Source of the DNA: Pithys albifrons albifrons
Lineage: Eukaryota; Chordata; Aves; Passeriformes; Thamnophilidae
Direction: 5' to 3'
DNA length: 64,000 nt
Assembly: GCF_047495875.1 (NCBI RefSeq)
Contig: NC_092497.1
Location: forward strand, 69,516,511-69,580,510
Part shown: positions 13,301 through 25,600 of the stretch, one piece after another
Position numbering within the stretch: the first letter of the stretch is position 1
How the letters are laid out: each line of letters begins with the position of its first letter
The notes under the pieces: generated by a model
Database searches by the model: none
What the model was told of the DNA's origin: nothing
The model's input: the letters and a program-made list of their open reading frames with translations, nothing else
Program-made: the position numbers and the translations under genes

Positions 13301-16300
13301 TACAATCTCCTTAATTTCTAGCAGGAATTGCACTCCTCCTGCTGGACAAACAGATGCAACAACCACAGTCCATCTGTCAGGCGTGTATCAATTACAAGAG
13401 CCAAGAATGTTATAAAGCAAGTTTCTGCAGTAAGAGTTGAAGCTAAAAGATCGAATCTGTATAGAAACAGCTTCCTCCACTACCTTTAAAATTATCGCCC
13501 TTACCTCAGTATACTTAATTTTTTTCTAGACCCCTTAAAAATAAAAGCACAAGTTTTAATTCAGAAGGATGCACTAACATGCTGACCACATTTTCATAAT
13601 ACATTAATCAGTACTGTAATAAAATTATATTTCACAACAGCACTAAAAGCAGTTTTAATTCTACAGCTTCTATGTTATGTACTATTTTATATCCAAAGAA
13701 TAAAATAAGATAATGCACACCACCAAAAAATTCATAAGTATTTTTAATGAACAAGAATAAACTTATTCCGGATTACTATTTAGAAAAAAAATCATCCCGT
13801 TCTTTGAATCTGTGCTAAACACTAGCCACTGTCAATTCAGAAAATACAAGCTCTTGGTTATAGCCAAAATTTCAACAAAGAACAGTGCTTTTGTGAAACA
13901 CTCTCTGGAACATTGCGGTACTTCAGCTTTAATTGATATACAAAGATGAAAAGAATCTTGCAGGATGCTTGCCTAAAAACCTAACTAATAGTAAGACAAT
14001 CTTCTCACTGATCCTGCTCATTCGATGTCAAAATTACAGAGTTCTGACAAATTATTCTGGGGCATGAAGTTATGTGGCACTACATCCTCAGCAACACTAA
14101 AAAATCAGCTTCATGGAGCTCTAATGTCATCTTCCAGGCAGATATATAGACTAGGCACAACAAATTATGCCTAATTTTCTGTACTTCAATGTGTACCTCC
14201 CAATCTTGCAGCTGAAAAACTGAGAAAGTTAAATACTATTCAGTGTAACACTGTACTTAACAAAGGTCTGAACAGACCAGACCTGCTGTGTCTACTGTTT
14301 TTTGTATATTGTGTAAATATATTTATCTCTCGGGGGCACAGAATACTGTATACTGTAATGCAGATCCAGTTCTTAAAAGGAAGAGTAATATTTGACATGT
14401 TCACATATGCAAATTGATAAAACCAAAAACCCACAGTTAAAACTAAGCAAAAATAAACAGAACATAATATTCAATTTCTTTCATGACTCTCTGTAAACTT
14501 AGGCAGCCAAACACAGGAACCTGATCCACTATTCAGGAAAGCACATTAAAATAGACTAAAATAATTGTTGCACATGTATTCTACCTCCTAACCTGTCACC
14601 TGTCAAAGGGCAGATATTAAAAGTAGGCTTCTCTCCACAAGACTTCAAATTAATCCAGTTGTATCAGTGAGAACAAGTTTTAGACAACCTAATTTTTTTA
14701 ACTGTCATCATTAATAACTATTATTACCTCTTTAGAAGCTGTACAAGGTCTGAAGTAAATATGATTTCTCTTTCCCTCTCTTGCACAGACCACTGCCAAG
14801 CAAAACATTTAGTTACCTTTCATAGGACTTTCAAAAAGCAAAGCTACCAGACAGACCTTGAGTTTGTTACCTGAACACAGTGTAATTACTGCAGTGACTC
14901 AGACCATTCAGACAACTCTCACAACAAAAAGGAAATACTCTACCATGATATGACATTATTAGAAACTTACAGGTCTTTCTCAGTGTCTATGGAAAGATGC
15001 TCCAAGCAGATAGCAAATGCTTCTCTGTTCCGTATTTCTTAAATAATTTAAATGGAAATATTGATATACATGGAAAAAAAAAAACTAAATTCCTTTAGAA
15101 TTGAAGACTTTTTAAGAACTATTTACAAAAATCCTCAACTTTGGTACATTCCATATTAAAAAATGTTGATATCTATGAACTTGCCTATAGCACTTTTCTC
15201 AGTTTTGCTTTATCCAAGGAGTACAGTCTTTCTACATTTTCAGCTGTCCTTTGAAAAATCATCTTCACATACACTTGGGATGGTAACATCACATCCACTT
15301 CAAACTGATACAGGGGCAAATAAGAAGCTTGGAAGGCTACGCCCCATTCTTTTGAAGGAGTAGAATTTTTCATGAAGTTTAATATTCTTATATCATTTAG
15401 GATACAAAACTATAGAACAAACTGTATTTGTTCAAACTGAAAATGAAAAATGGCACCTGCCTTATCCACAACAAGAGGCCAGTCTCCATCAGCCTTGAAA
15501 GATGACTGTGACATCACCAGCAGAGGGTATGCAGAGGGTATGCACTGCAGGACTTGGAAAAAATCTCAACAGAATTTAGAGCACACTGCCAATATCTGAG
15601 ATGATCTTAGTCTCTTCACTTAAAACATCTGGAATGTTATCTAATTTTGAACATGTTTTAAATTTCTTTACTAGGTTTTTTCTTTAGTGAAGGTGAGACC
15701 CTGAATTATTATACTGGATCAGGACAGCTCGGGTGTGGGGGGAGGGAGAAGTCGAATCTCATGGAGGTGAGGTCATGCCTTGTCCACATGACAGCCCCTC
15801 AAAACTTAACAGGCAACCCCAGAGCAGCTACCAGTCAATGGCAGTCCAGGAGCACACTCTGGAGCCGCTAACCCAAACTTATACTGGCTGACAGTGAGAG
15901 CACCACCACTCACCTGCCCTGGAGCCCCAGAGTGGCCAGTGGGCTGGAAATCCTGCCTAGGAGGGGTGATCAACAGGGCCAAGGCAGATAAAACCAAAGA
16001 CACATGAACTCCACATGTTTGAACCCACTATTTCTAAACATGTAGCTGGACCTGCACTGGATCTAGGAATGGTAGTTATATCTCTCCTTTTATATCTCTT
16101 TCTTTTCTTCTTCTTCTCATCTCCTTTCTTAAATACTTTGGATACACTGGTTTTCACTGGGTTGTATGAATTAGCTTGTGTTAAGTCAATGCTCTGTGGA
16201 ATGCTTTGTTTGGGTTGTATGTTACCCTTTAAACTTTTGCCAAGTAGTCTTATTTTTTCTAACATTTACCAGTAAAATACCTCCAGAGAAAATGTGTGCA

Positions 16301-19300
16301 GGTTTTCTCCTTTGCACTTTCTCTTAAGGTGTTGAAAGAACCAAGGGCTCTTACAATGTGGAAGGCAGACACTGTTGGAGCCTTGTATATTTTTAAAGTC
16401 AAACTCCCTTGGTGAGCTCTTAGCTCTGGTGCTGGGATCTTACATGTTCTTGTATTTGTTATAGTCCAGTAAAAATAAACAGTCCATTTCAGATTTTAGG
16501 TAGAAGTTTTTATGCTTCTTTATAAGAAAGATTTCATAACATTTTCTTCAAAAAAAAGAGTACTAGTTTTGTTTTTCTGGCACTTTCAAGCATTGAGAAA
16601 CTTTCAAGCAAACTTCTTAAATATTCTGAACAGATAAGAGACATAAATGAGCACCAGACAGAGAGACTTTACAACTTAACTTTCAAAATGGAATAAATTC
16701 CATAATTTTTTACTTGATTCCAATCTGTAAGTCCATTTTCTCTGTTTGTGTGTTCAACTGCCTTTTACTGATGATGAGATGTGAAAATATGATGATTGTT
16801 TATATATAGTCCAAGTGAAAAAAAACAAAATAAATTCTCCCTTAACCCACATAACCTTCTCAAAACAACACAAAATACTGCTTCAAGACCAATGTACATT
16901 TTCCTCCTTGCAGAATAATCTTATGTTTTTCTCATTTTCTTCTGGCAATATCAGCATTTTTAAACAGAGTATTAGGATAGATATATACTCTGCACAAATT
17001 TACTTTGGAGAAGGTAAGAGGAAATTTGAACACACCTAAAGGAGTTACCTTGCTTATTCCCAGTACTCATAAACACTTCTAAAGAAACTTAACTGGTTCT
17101 GGCCTCCTTTCCAAGATTTCGGAGAAAACTAACGTGTTTTTAACACACAGAAATCATACACCATTTCAGAAAAACATTTTGCCACTTACCATAAATCAGT
17201 TTGCTTACTTGATAACATGTATCTAGTTGAAGTCTCTTCACTGTCAACAATTGAGCCAGCAGAAATGTGTGCTAACCAGGTACCAAATGAATGTATGGCA
17301 ATACTAGCTATTTACTGTCTTTGTAGAGAAGGCAGATTCTTACCCAGTTTTCTTTTTTCAGAGGCAAAAAGTAGTAGTAATGGCAGAAATCAAGTATCAG
17401 CGTATAGGAACTAAGGATCTGAGTGTAGAAACACAGTTGTAAAAACAGCCAGTGATTATCTTCACCAACACAATTATTAATCCTGCAGAGAAATAAAGTG
17501 TGTATATATAAAGACAGAAGCACAAATACTTTCACACTGAAGTTATAATACTATGAATAAGAGACTTTGAGTACTTTTGGAGCAAACGTTACAAACTACT
17601 GGATCCCTTGCACTGCCACTTAAAGTGCAGATTGCACTACTAAGATCACTGCTTAGAACAGGAGACACATTTCTCTCTACTTTTATACAGCATAGATACT
17701 CTTGAAATTTTGAGTAATACTCAAGTAGTAAAACTGTTTTCTTAAAGTCTGCAAAATTGCACAGTAATATGTATTATCTTCTGCTACTCAACACATTTCA
17801 CTGTCTGTGAACTAGGTAGAGCCCAAAAACTGCAAACAAGTGGTTTGAAATAAATGTGATCACAGGTTATCCCAATGATAAGTAAATAAGACTTAGGAAA
17901 GAGCTAAAAGAAGACAAAACAGGTATACCTATTCAGAAACTGCTTCTGCAGGAGTAAAGAAATCACAGGATTCTAGCTATATTAAGTATAAGATTAAAAA
18001 CTCTGAAGTCTAGGTATAGTCTGCTTCACAGAAGTTACATAGATACAATTTTATACCAGCATCAGCACAGACATCATTACCAACCTAGGCCAGGATGACA
18101 GAAGCACTATACTGGCACTATTCTCTAAAGTGGCGATTGCCAAATAACGTAGCCTGAAAAATAGTTAAATCAACATAGAGCGATCCTGATGTCAATTCTG
18201 TCCTCTGAAGTTTGTCACTGTTGTCTTAGTGAAAATCAGAACTACTTACAGAAATGTTTATTTACACTTACTCTCAGATTTAACTGGTAGACATAAGAAA
18301 TATCAAAGCTGTTACTTCCCTGCTCTAAATGTCTAAATGATTAAGCGCTATGAGGAAAGAAATTTGACAAATGAGTGGCAGTCAAGAGTACAACTTCAAA
18401 ATTTTTCAGTAAAACAATAATAAATTGTTATAACAAATGTTCTGGTTTTACCATGGACAGTGGTGATCCATCCTTCTCACACAATGGCCACAACGACTGC
18501 AATGGTGTGAACGTTTTGGTCTCATCAAGTTGCATTTATTACATAATTCCCAATAATCTCTTTCTAGGTGAAAATGTAAAGACATGTTAGTGAGATTTAA
18601 ACTCAGTATTGTGTGCTCATAATAAATCTGTATGCTTTTGATTCTACTTTTAAAAAATCTTACTATGATCTGAAAAGGATAAGCTGCATATAAAAAACTT
18701 TTTCTTACTGTGACCTTAATTAGACTGGAAGATATTACTACTACTCTGTGCCAATTTCCCTCTCCAAAATCCTCTCTCTTCCTGTATATTTCTACAAAGC
18801 AATTATTACAGCACAAAAGCTGTGACTCAAACAAGCAAGACTGTAACTCCGTTATTCTCTTCCACTTCTACTGTGAAAAAACCTGCCAGACAACCTTGAT
18901 ACAATCTCCCTGCCATTCCAAAATCTCCTGAGAAAATACTGCTACTGCCTGCTAAACAAAACACTATACACAATAAATACTTCAGAAGCATCTTCAGTCG
19001 CAGAGCATTTTAAGATGTGCATCTCACCACATGCAATTTTACACATACTGCAATCAAAAACCAAGTAGAGGATAGGCTTGTATTTACAAATATATACTAT
19101 TATTAAAGGGCCAATATGCGATTCTTTAAAAGCTAATACCCGGAGAGATACCGAGTAGCAGAAAGTACCAAGAGCCACTGTTGCTTAGCCTAGCTATCGT
19201 TTATCTCAAATTGCACCATCCAAATTAGAGGAATTCTTTGAAAATGAAAATTCAAATTATATGTTCAGAAATTTCATCTTCATATGGGAAACAGAAATTT

Positions 19301-22300
19301 CATCTTCATATGGGAAAAAATTTCCATCAACACTGTGATAATTCCAGTCACAAAAGCATATATATTCTGTCTTTAGGGAAAATAAGTGGGTGACTGTGAA
19401 ACTTAAATACTTTGACTGGTTGTTTCTACCTAAATAAACTTTTTTTGATGCACAGAAATTTCTTAAACACAGAGGTTAAAAAAAAAAAAAGAAAAAAGGT
19501 TATTTTTTACAGTAGGACATTCTGAATTTTTGTATCTTAAAACATTGCCCATAAAGTCAACAAACTTCAGTGGAGAGATAGGACTTCACACAACAAACCT
19601 ATGAGATTCACAGTGAAGACATTTTATTACACATAGCGCACAGTTTATATATGGTTAGAACTACAGCTTATTGGCTAAAAAGAGTTACACAACACCACTC
19701 TAGAAACTTCAGTTGGTTAGAACCCATTATCTCACAAGTCCAATGTTTTGGAGAACTTATCCTAGATGTTTTCAAGAACCTCTCCAGTGTGCTGTGAGAA
19801 ACCTGAGGAGCTCCCATGTGTAGCTAACTCCTTCGAGCAGCTGTGACTTGTTTATTCTTAGCTGCCTTCAGTCTCACAGGGTCCTCTATAGATCTGAATT
19901 ACTCACTTGTGATTTTACCGTACCAACAGCCCATACGTAAACAAAATAAAGTTAAATTTAGCACTTCTGAGCCACATCCAAGCAGGACTAATCTGGCCTT
20001 TCTTGCTTCAAAATGACATTTGAACTCTGGAAGGAAGGAAGTCCAGTATCCGAGATCATTAAAGTAGCAATAATGACAGATGAAAACTGATTTACAATCT
20101 GTTCCCATAAATACGGTGCCACAAAGGTGTGATTCAATGATATGGTAGCTACTAGAGTTCAGAAGCAGTGCAACTGAATTTTAATAGAATTTATACTATG
20201 CAAAAATATATCCTCCTGTCAACCTAGAGAATACCAGAGACCTGAAGTGCTACTTCCAAAAGTAAAAAATCCCTGGTGTAACACCCACTTTCAAAAGTAC
20301 AAAATCCCTTTTGTAACACCCACCAAATCAAAAAATTCTTGTCACCATCTAGCCTAAATGTTCCATCTTCAGAAATATCTATGAAGTATCATTGCTGTAT
20401 GGACTGAATGGAGCATGCAGAGGTTAAAGAGTTATTCAAAGGGATACATTAAATTAGAAAGACAAATTTGTGCACAAAGGGCATTTGTACTGGTCCTGGT
20501 ATTCTGCAGGTAAATGAACATTCTGATATAAATTTAACTGTCTGTAAATGTACTGAGTGTCTTCATTCTCCAGCTAAGGTTGCAAAATCCATGTTGCTCT
20601 TCCTACAGCAAGAACTCTGCAGGGCCCAAGTCTGGGACGCCTTATGTTTTACTGGAACAAAGGATTAGTTGCCAGGAGCAGAAAGACCACTGGCATGACA
20701 TTTTCTGCAATTAGACAACTGAATCTGAGGGAGATACACTTCTTCCTGTTATCAGCTGCCCACTTCCTGCACATGATAACTTCAGAGCTGAGGTTAAAAA
20801 GATCATGTTTCCAAACATATCATTCTGGATTTTCAAAAATATCGGAAAGAGAGAGAGCAATGTTTTACTTCTGGCATCCACCACCTGGAAAGACAAGGCT
20901 GTTTACCAGCCCTACTCCATTCTAAACTGCTCTGTGAAAGCTCTATGCATTAGATAACCACCCTAATAGCATCAAACACTTCAGAAAAATATTGTCTTTC
21001 TCTGTAGAGAATCACTGTTTTTGAATTTTCTCCAGTTTCTGGAGCATTGGATACCATACAGAAATTGCGGGATAAATTCACAAGAACAGAAGAAAACTGC
21101 AGTGTTAAGTTGATGCTGTAAAGAAATGCAATGTAATTAGCACCATTTGGTTAAAAGTCCATACAAATATAAGCTGCTTCAAAAAAAAAGAGCTAAAATA
21201 CACACAGATAAAATCCAGCCGATTACTACCTTCCACCACCACTTCCAATGTCTCATGATATAGTAACTATCTCTACACATTTTGTAATAACAAGTTAGAA
21301 ATAGATGCAATATGTTTGAAAGCCTAGAATGCAAAAAAAAATTCCTTTTGTGGAAAAACTTCCTAGCAGAAGATCCTACATAACTGAACTTCTGCTGAAA
21401 TACAACTTTTGAAAAAGAAACTTTGAGTGTACATAAAGGAAATGCTAGGAATTTGCCATTTACATACTAACTTTAATGAGCAGAGATAGCTCATAGCTTC
21501 CATCACATCTCACAAGGCAAATTTCTAATTTTTTTGAGGATATTACAGTAACTTTTATTCAATTAAATAAAAACATATTAATGTACCTGTAGTTGGTATC
21601 TTTGGATTTTCAGGTAGCTTTCCTGGATCTGCTACTGAGGCTCTAAGTAATGAACCTATACAAAACAATGAGCAGAAGTAATAACCTAAAAAAGAAATAA
21701 ATAAGCTTTGTTAGTCTTTTTCATGTGTACAAACTATCTACTATACGTAACAGCAAAAATATAGATACTTCCAGTTGGAAATTACTCAGCCTTGTCATTC
21801 AGTTCTAGATACATTTTTGGTACTATACAGTCTACAACACTAAGTATTCCTCAGTCTTAAAAAGTGAGAGGAAAAGGTAGCAGTGAACAGTTCTTATAGT
21901 ACCAGCCATAGTGGCCATACTACTGTTTTAAGAAGTTACTTCAACTATCAAATAACCACTAATCATTCTACACCTCAAAGCTTCCTGTGGAAGGATATTC
22001 CCAGTAGTGCATCTTTACTTTAAAGTTGGCTCCAGACATAATTCAAAGCCTTCTCTCCAGTAAAACCTAATAGCATCACTCATATGAGCTGATCCATCCA
22101 GTGATGTATGAAAAAACTAACAAAATTCAGTTTTTTACCACTCATCATCAGCATTACCACCCCAAATTCTGACAAGCACTAAGAAATGTGGACCTGAATC
22201 TTGTCAACAAGTTCTAGGTATAGGATCTGAAAGCCAGTTTCCACACAAAGATGTTCTACCATAACGTCTCAGCTTCTCAGAACACAAAAATGTAGGATAC

Positions 22301-22575
22301 ATTCCAGTAGTCTTACCCTTTATCTTTCACCTAATTTTTTATTTTCTGACATTTATGTTAAGTAGTGCCCAGAGACACTATTTTTACTAGTAGAGAAAAC
22401 AGCTATGTTAAAATGACTTACACAAAACTGCTACAACTGAAATATTTCCCTCTTCATAGTGAGGTAAAAGGATGACCTTTGGAATGAAGATTGTATTGTA
22501 CAGCCAGATGAAGATGATTAGACCCATGCAGCACCAACCCTGAGGGTCAACCACAAAGTGAATCCGTTTGCTCAT
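7256..22575 (-). CDS. ZDHHC21: ZDHHC21 palmitoyltransferase, 5' five coding exons (3' end outside window)
   Basis: This gene encodes a small four-pass membrane protein S-acyltransferase (DHHC family) that transfers palmitate to cysteines of client proteins at the Golgi and plasma membrane. Coding exons are 22575-22422, 21685-21587, 18563-18452, 17482-17344 and 7372-7256. They sum to 621 nt (207 codons) with every splice phase consistent. The product starts [11 protein letters not shown]. It has predicted TM1 at about residues 17-37, TM2 at 46-64, a DPG motif at 71-73, the cysteine-rich DHHC domain at about 90-128, TM3 at 135-158 and TM4 at 178-200. The DHHC cysteine falls at residue 120, the position I recall for mammalian DHHC21. 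The mammalian protein is 265 aa, so about 58 C-terminal residues, including the TTxE motif, are missing. I searched 1-7255 and found no exon for them, so they should lie left of the window. Identification is firm; exon edges rest on GT/AG sites and phase. Confidence 0.95.
9261..9649 (-). mobile_element. CR1 LINE 3' fragment
   Basis: The sequence starts with the terminal CR1 signature CACAGAATCCTAGAATGACC and continues with the familiar CR1 3' region read in reverse. This includes the TTCTTCCTAATATCCAGTCT block and the sequence resembling CCCTTGTGCCACTACATG. About 390 nt remain, 5'-truncated as is usual for CR1. The element's 3' end is at the low-coordinate side, so the copy is on the minus strand. 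It directly abuts a second CR1 at 9650. Confidence 0.9.
9650..10960 (-). mobile_element. CR1 LINE with decayed reverse transcriptase
   Basis: This is a second, longer CR1 copy on the minus strand. Its 3' end (CACAGAATCAAAGAATTG) begins where the first copy ends. From about 9985 to 10960 it matches the CR1 ORF2 region. On the minus strand 10243-10037 reads [16 protein letters not shown] and later [15 protein letters not shown], both CR1 reverse-transcriptase blocks, followed in another frame by [10 protein letters not shown] (motif A). The part that should hold the FADD motif and the C-terminus is deleted: at about 9985 the RT jumps straight to the 3' UTR. Stops and frame shifts make it inactive. 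The upstream edge is approximate. Confidence 0.9.
9986..10243 (-). pseudogene. CR1 reverse transcriptase remnant
   Basis: This is a broken fragment of the CR1 ORF2 reverse transcriptase inside the element at 9650-10960. Reading minus-strand frames gives [16 protein letters not shown], then [15 protein letters not shown], then [18 protein letters not shown]. These correspond to conserved RT blocks up to motif A with its aspartate. A frame change lies between the second and third blocks, and everything after motif A is missing. It has no capacity to encode an active enzyme. Confidence 0.85.
15700..16030. repeat. GC-richer block, possible old LTR or other transposon piece
   Basis: A roughly 330-nt block stands out from its AT-rich intron by higher GC content. 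It includes GGTGTGGGGGGAGGGAG and several CCCCAGAG-type strings, and ends near AGGCAGATAAAACCAAAG, which could resemble a TATA region of an LTR. I could not find paired ends or a target duplication by eye and do not recognise the family. It could equally be unique intron sequence. Confidence 0.25.
17344..17482 (-). CDS. ZDHHC21: ZDHHC21 coding exon 4 (end of DHHC domain and TM3)
   Basis: This 139-nt exon begins after CTCTGCAG and ends at TGG|GTAAGA. It encodes [15 protein letters not shown], which is the conserved end of the DHHC domain, followed by the third transmembrane segment and [15 protein letters not shown]. It starts in phase 2, completing the split Trp codon, and ends in phase 0. 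Confidence 0.95.
18452..18563 (-). CDS. ZDHHC21: ZDHHC21 coding exon 3 (DHHC catalytic core)
   Basis: This 112-nt exon carries the zinc-binding cysteine/histidine array and the catalytic motif: [15 protein letters not shown], then CRCGHC-type spacing, then DHHCPW at residues 117-122. The acceptor is CACCTAG|A and the donor is ATG|GTAAAA, splitting the Trp codon of DHHCPW (TG|G). All cysteines and histidines expected for zinc binding and catalysis are present. The open frame continues to 18834, but that is intron; the true exon starts at 18563. Confidence 0.96.
19266..19317. repeat. Perfect 26-bp tandem duplication
   Basis: A 26-nt unit (CAGAAATTTCATCTTCATAT followed by GGGAAA) occurs twice in a row without mismatch. 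It lies inside the ZDHHC21 intron between coding exons 2 and 3. The lack of divergence suggests a recent slippage event. Confidence 0.9.
20252..20321. repeat. Imperfect 35-bp tandem duplication
   Basis: Two adjacent 35-nt copies begin ACTTCCAAAAGTA and ACTTTCAAAAGTA and both end TGTAACACCC. They differ at a handful of positions, so this duplication is older than the perfect one at 19266. It lies in the ZDHHC21 intron between exons 2 and 3. Confidence 0.85.
21587..21685 (-). CDS. ZDHHC21: ZDHHC21 coding exon 2
   Basis: This 99-nt exon sits between a T-rich acceptor ending TTTTTTAG and a donor reading CAG|GTACAT. It encodes the rest of TM2 and the cytosolic stretch [17 protein letters not shown]. 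That stretch includes the DPG motif conserved in DHHC enzymes just after TM2. It enters in phase 1 and leaves in phase 1, matching both neighbouring exons. Confidence 0.92.
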
Positions 22576-22617
22576 TGAACATAAACAGGTATCACAACCC
22601 AGGAAGAAAAGATACTC
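22422..22617 (-). CDS. ZDHHC21: ZDHHC21 first coding exon (start codon at 22575)
   Basis: The exon runs from an acceptor after CTCTTTAG to a strong GTAAGT donor. Its 42 nt before the ATG (22617-22576) are 5' UTR. The coding part is 154 nt and encodes residues 1-51 plus one base: the amphipathic start, the GWCCMGL stretch leading into TM1, and the PHYEEG loop. I chose this ATG because the product aligns from its first residues with mammalian DHHC21. The base at -3 is T, so the Kozak context is weak. At least one further non-coding exon must lie upstream. Confidence 0.9.
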
Positions 22618-25600
22618 CTAAAGAGATAAAGAAAATATTTAAAAGAAAAAACTAGAGTAAATTAACTAGTACAGTTCAACTTACAGGGTTCAACAGATAT
22701 TCAAATAAGGAAGAAAAGAATCTGTCAGGTGTTGATTTAAGGAATAAAAACTTACAGATAATTCACATACACTTCAAATACCAGGTAGTGAAACAACTTA
22801 TGATTTCATTAATTAGATGTATCTCACTAAAAAGTAACATTTATCATCAAGATGCAAGTAAGACAATTACCTGGGGAAAACTATTGAGTAATAGGTAAAG
22901 CAAGCAACTGTCAGCCAGGTGGCAGTAGCATAGGATATAAATATTAAAGAAAAGTCTTCCATCAAAATTAAAAGGCTGGAAAGCAAACAAGAAATACGGG
23001 CAATAACTTATGTTATACAAAGATTCATCCCACCTACCTATTATAGTCTTCCCCCTGTATTTCAGGATTGTTTTTAAAAAGTTTTATGCTAAAATAGTCA
23101 AAAGATTCCCAAGGAATTTTCTTTTTCCTAGTTTAAAAACCTCCTTCATGACATTTATAGCAAACCCAAAGGAACCACTACCCCAACATTTGTCACACAG
23201 ATCATTAAGTATCACACAATATTAAGTTTTCTAATAATCATACTTAAAATACTGAGATTTCCATTCTTACAGTTTTGTAAGCTGTGTTCTTTTTTGTTTT
23301 AGACTGAAGAAAGCCCAATAAGTCCACAGCATGAATTTCTGAGCTTCATAAACTGATCTCCACAAAAACACAGCACTAAGTCCTAATCACTGTTCAGCAG
23401 AACCTTCAAGGGAAGGATTACTGTTTTATTGTAATGTTACCTTCATATTCATATCTTAATATCGCAACACACACATTTATCCAAATCTACTCTACTAATC
23501 ATTAGTTACCCTGATTTCTGTGCGTCAGGAAACTTGTCCATTTCAGATGGATTTCTTTCCATTCCTTTCAGCTTCTGCTTGTTACATTGAAATTTGATTC
23601 ATCAGTCAGACATCACTGTTTCCAGGGGCTTTGCTTACTTGTTTCATGTTTGACTGCTCTCAATTGTATTCACAATTTCTCTGCTTAATATTATTCCCAA
23701 GATTCATTGATGTCTTTTCTTCTTTTTCAAGATCTCTAATCAAAATTAGAGCCAAACAAGCTGTCAGTTTCCCACACTTCTCCTTTGTACTATTTATCAT
23801 AACCCTTTGTTCACCATCCTCTAGTGCCAACAGTGTTCCCATTGAAGTATATAGAAAGCACAGTGTCTTTTTACCCTAAAAATATACCAAAATTCTAACA
23901 CTTGTTTTTAAAACCATGTTGTATACTAAATACAGCTATTGTAGTGTTAAAATTGTTTCTAAGTTCATGATAATCATAAAACCTATTTAGGCCTATATTT
24001 ACTATTTTAATACATAGCATACTTGCACCACAGGCTGTTATATACATGGTATTAATACACTACACACATATGCAGTCCCTCGGCATAAAATGATGGAGTA
24101 TTATATTGAACCTTCCTGTTCTTAATGTGTCTCTTGTAAGCTAGTTTTGGCTAAGGTTTAAAACACAAAAGCATTTTATATTCTTCTAAGTGTGCACTGA
24201 TGAAGGATATGCCTCATCAAGCAGAGAAGATTTGGAAATGAGCAGACTGTACATCAGGATTCCTAAAAGGACCTGATTCCCTCCAAGTTCCTGAAGCTAC
24301 AGGAACCCCAATGCAGCAAGGAGAAGCAGACAGAGCCTCAGCTTATCAGGCTGAACATGGAGTGCAGCAAAATCTGGGAGCCTGTCAGCTCAAGCACCAG
24401 GAGGGCAATTCCTGCTCCGCCTCCAGTTCTGATTCAGAGTAGGTTCTGAGCCCTGGCAGCAAATATGGACAGGAAGTTCTGTTCAAGGAAGCCTCTGAGC
24501 TGTCTCTGCCTGAGTCCTGTAGCAGTATGGGAAGAATGGGATTAAGGAACAGTCGTGGGACAAAGACACCCCTGCCAGCCCAACCTATCACCTGGCAAGG
24601 TCTGCTGCTTGTCAGGCACCTGGGTACTGGATACCACGGAGAGGCTTTTACTGATGCTGGTACTAGTCTGGCCCTCAGATTATTACCTTCAGCTGTTCTT
24701 CCATATGGGCACCATGGAAATAGCATGGGGAGACCAGGAGCATACTACATGACTACAAGGCTCACAGGGTGCTGAACAACACCTGGTAGGTAAGCAGTGT
24801 CTCATTCATCCTGCTGGTGGAAGGGGAGAACTTGAGGAGGAGCAGACAGATCCTGCAGATGAAGGAGTGGCTATGCAAATTGTGTCAAAGGCTAGGACTC
24901 AGCTATTATATCCACAGGACCTTCTATGAGGATCAAGAACTGAGAGGGAAGGGGTGCAGGATCCACATGAAATTATGTGGGGTAACAGCATCTTTGCCCA
25001 GAGGCTGGTCAATCTGCTAAAGGAGGGTTTAAATTACCAGAGAAGAAGATGGTGACCTCTGAATGAGCTCTGAAAGAAGTGGTGGTTACGGTTTGCAAGC
25101 AAAGGATGCAGGATGATGTGGACAATAGAGATCTTATAATCAACCAAACAGGTGAAGTGGGGCCACATCAAATGTGTGTACATACCTGATACAGGAACAC
25201 CAGTTGCGTGCACTGGGATAGGGTTAGGAAAGCCAAGGTCCACCGGGAGTTGAATCTGGTGAAGGATATAAAGGTCAAAGAGAGTCTTTTATAGGTACAC
25301 AAGCAGCATAAGCAATCTTCCCCTAGAGGGGAAACATCAGCCTCCTGCTGAAATTGTCAAAATGATACAAAAAGGTCAAAGCGCCTTCTTCACCTTGCTC
25401 TTAACAGTTTAACACCTGCTTTCTGGAAGTCCAGATGCCTGAAACCAGAAGGATGAAAGAGTAGAGGATGAAAGACTTAACATTGAGTAAGAGTGTCCTA
25501 GTTCAGCAGTCAGGAACAGTTTATCACCATGTGGGTGTGATAAAAGCTGTGTATTCTACACCCACTATGTAATTTCTTATGAACTGTTAACAATGGACCA

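Larger units (their letters stand above)
7373..17343. other. Large ZDHHC21 intron (about 10 kb) with two CR1 copies
   Basis: This is the intron between coding exons 4 and 5. It contains the CR1 pair at 9261-10960 and a GC-richer block at about 15700-16030. Otherwise it is AT-rich sequence without coding signals on either strand. Confidence 0.8.
18564..21586. other. ZDHHC21 intron between coding exons 2 and 3
   Basis: This AT-rich intron contains two short tandem duplications (19266-19317 and 20252-20321). No further exon, RNA gene or transposon is recognised in it. Confidence 0.8.

Noticed and set aside
18564..18834. Extension of the ZDHHC21 catalytic exon to an upstream ATG
   Set aside because: The CACCTAG acceptor at 18564 and the in-frame join to exon 2 show that this part is intron.
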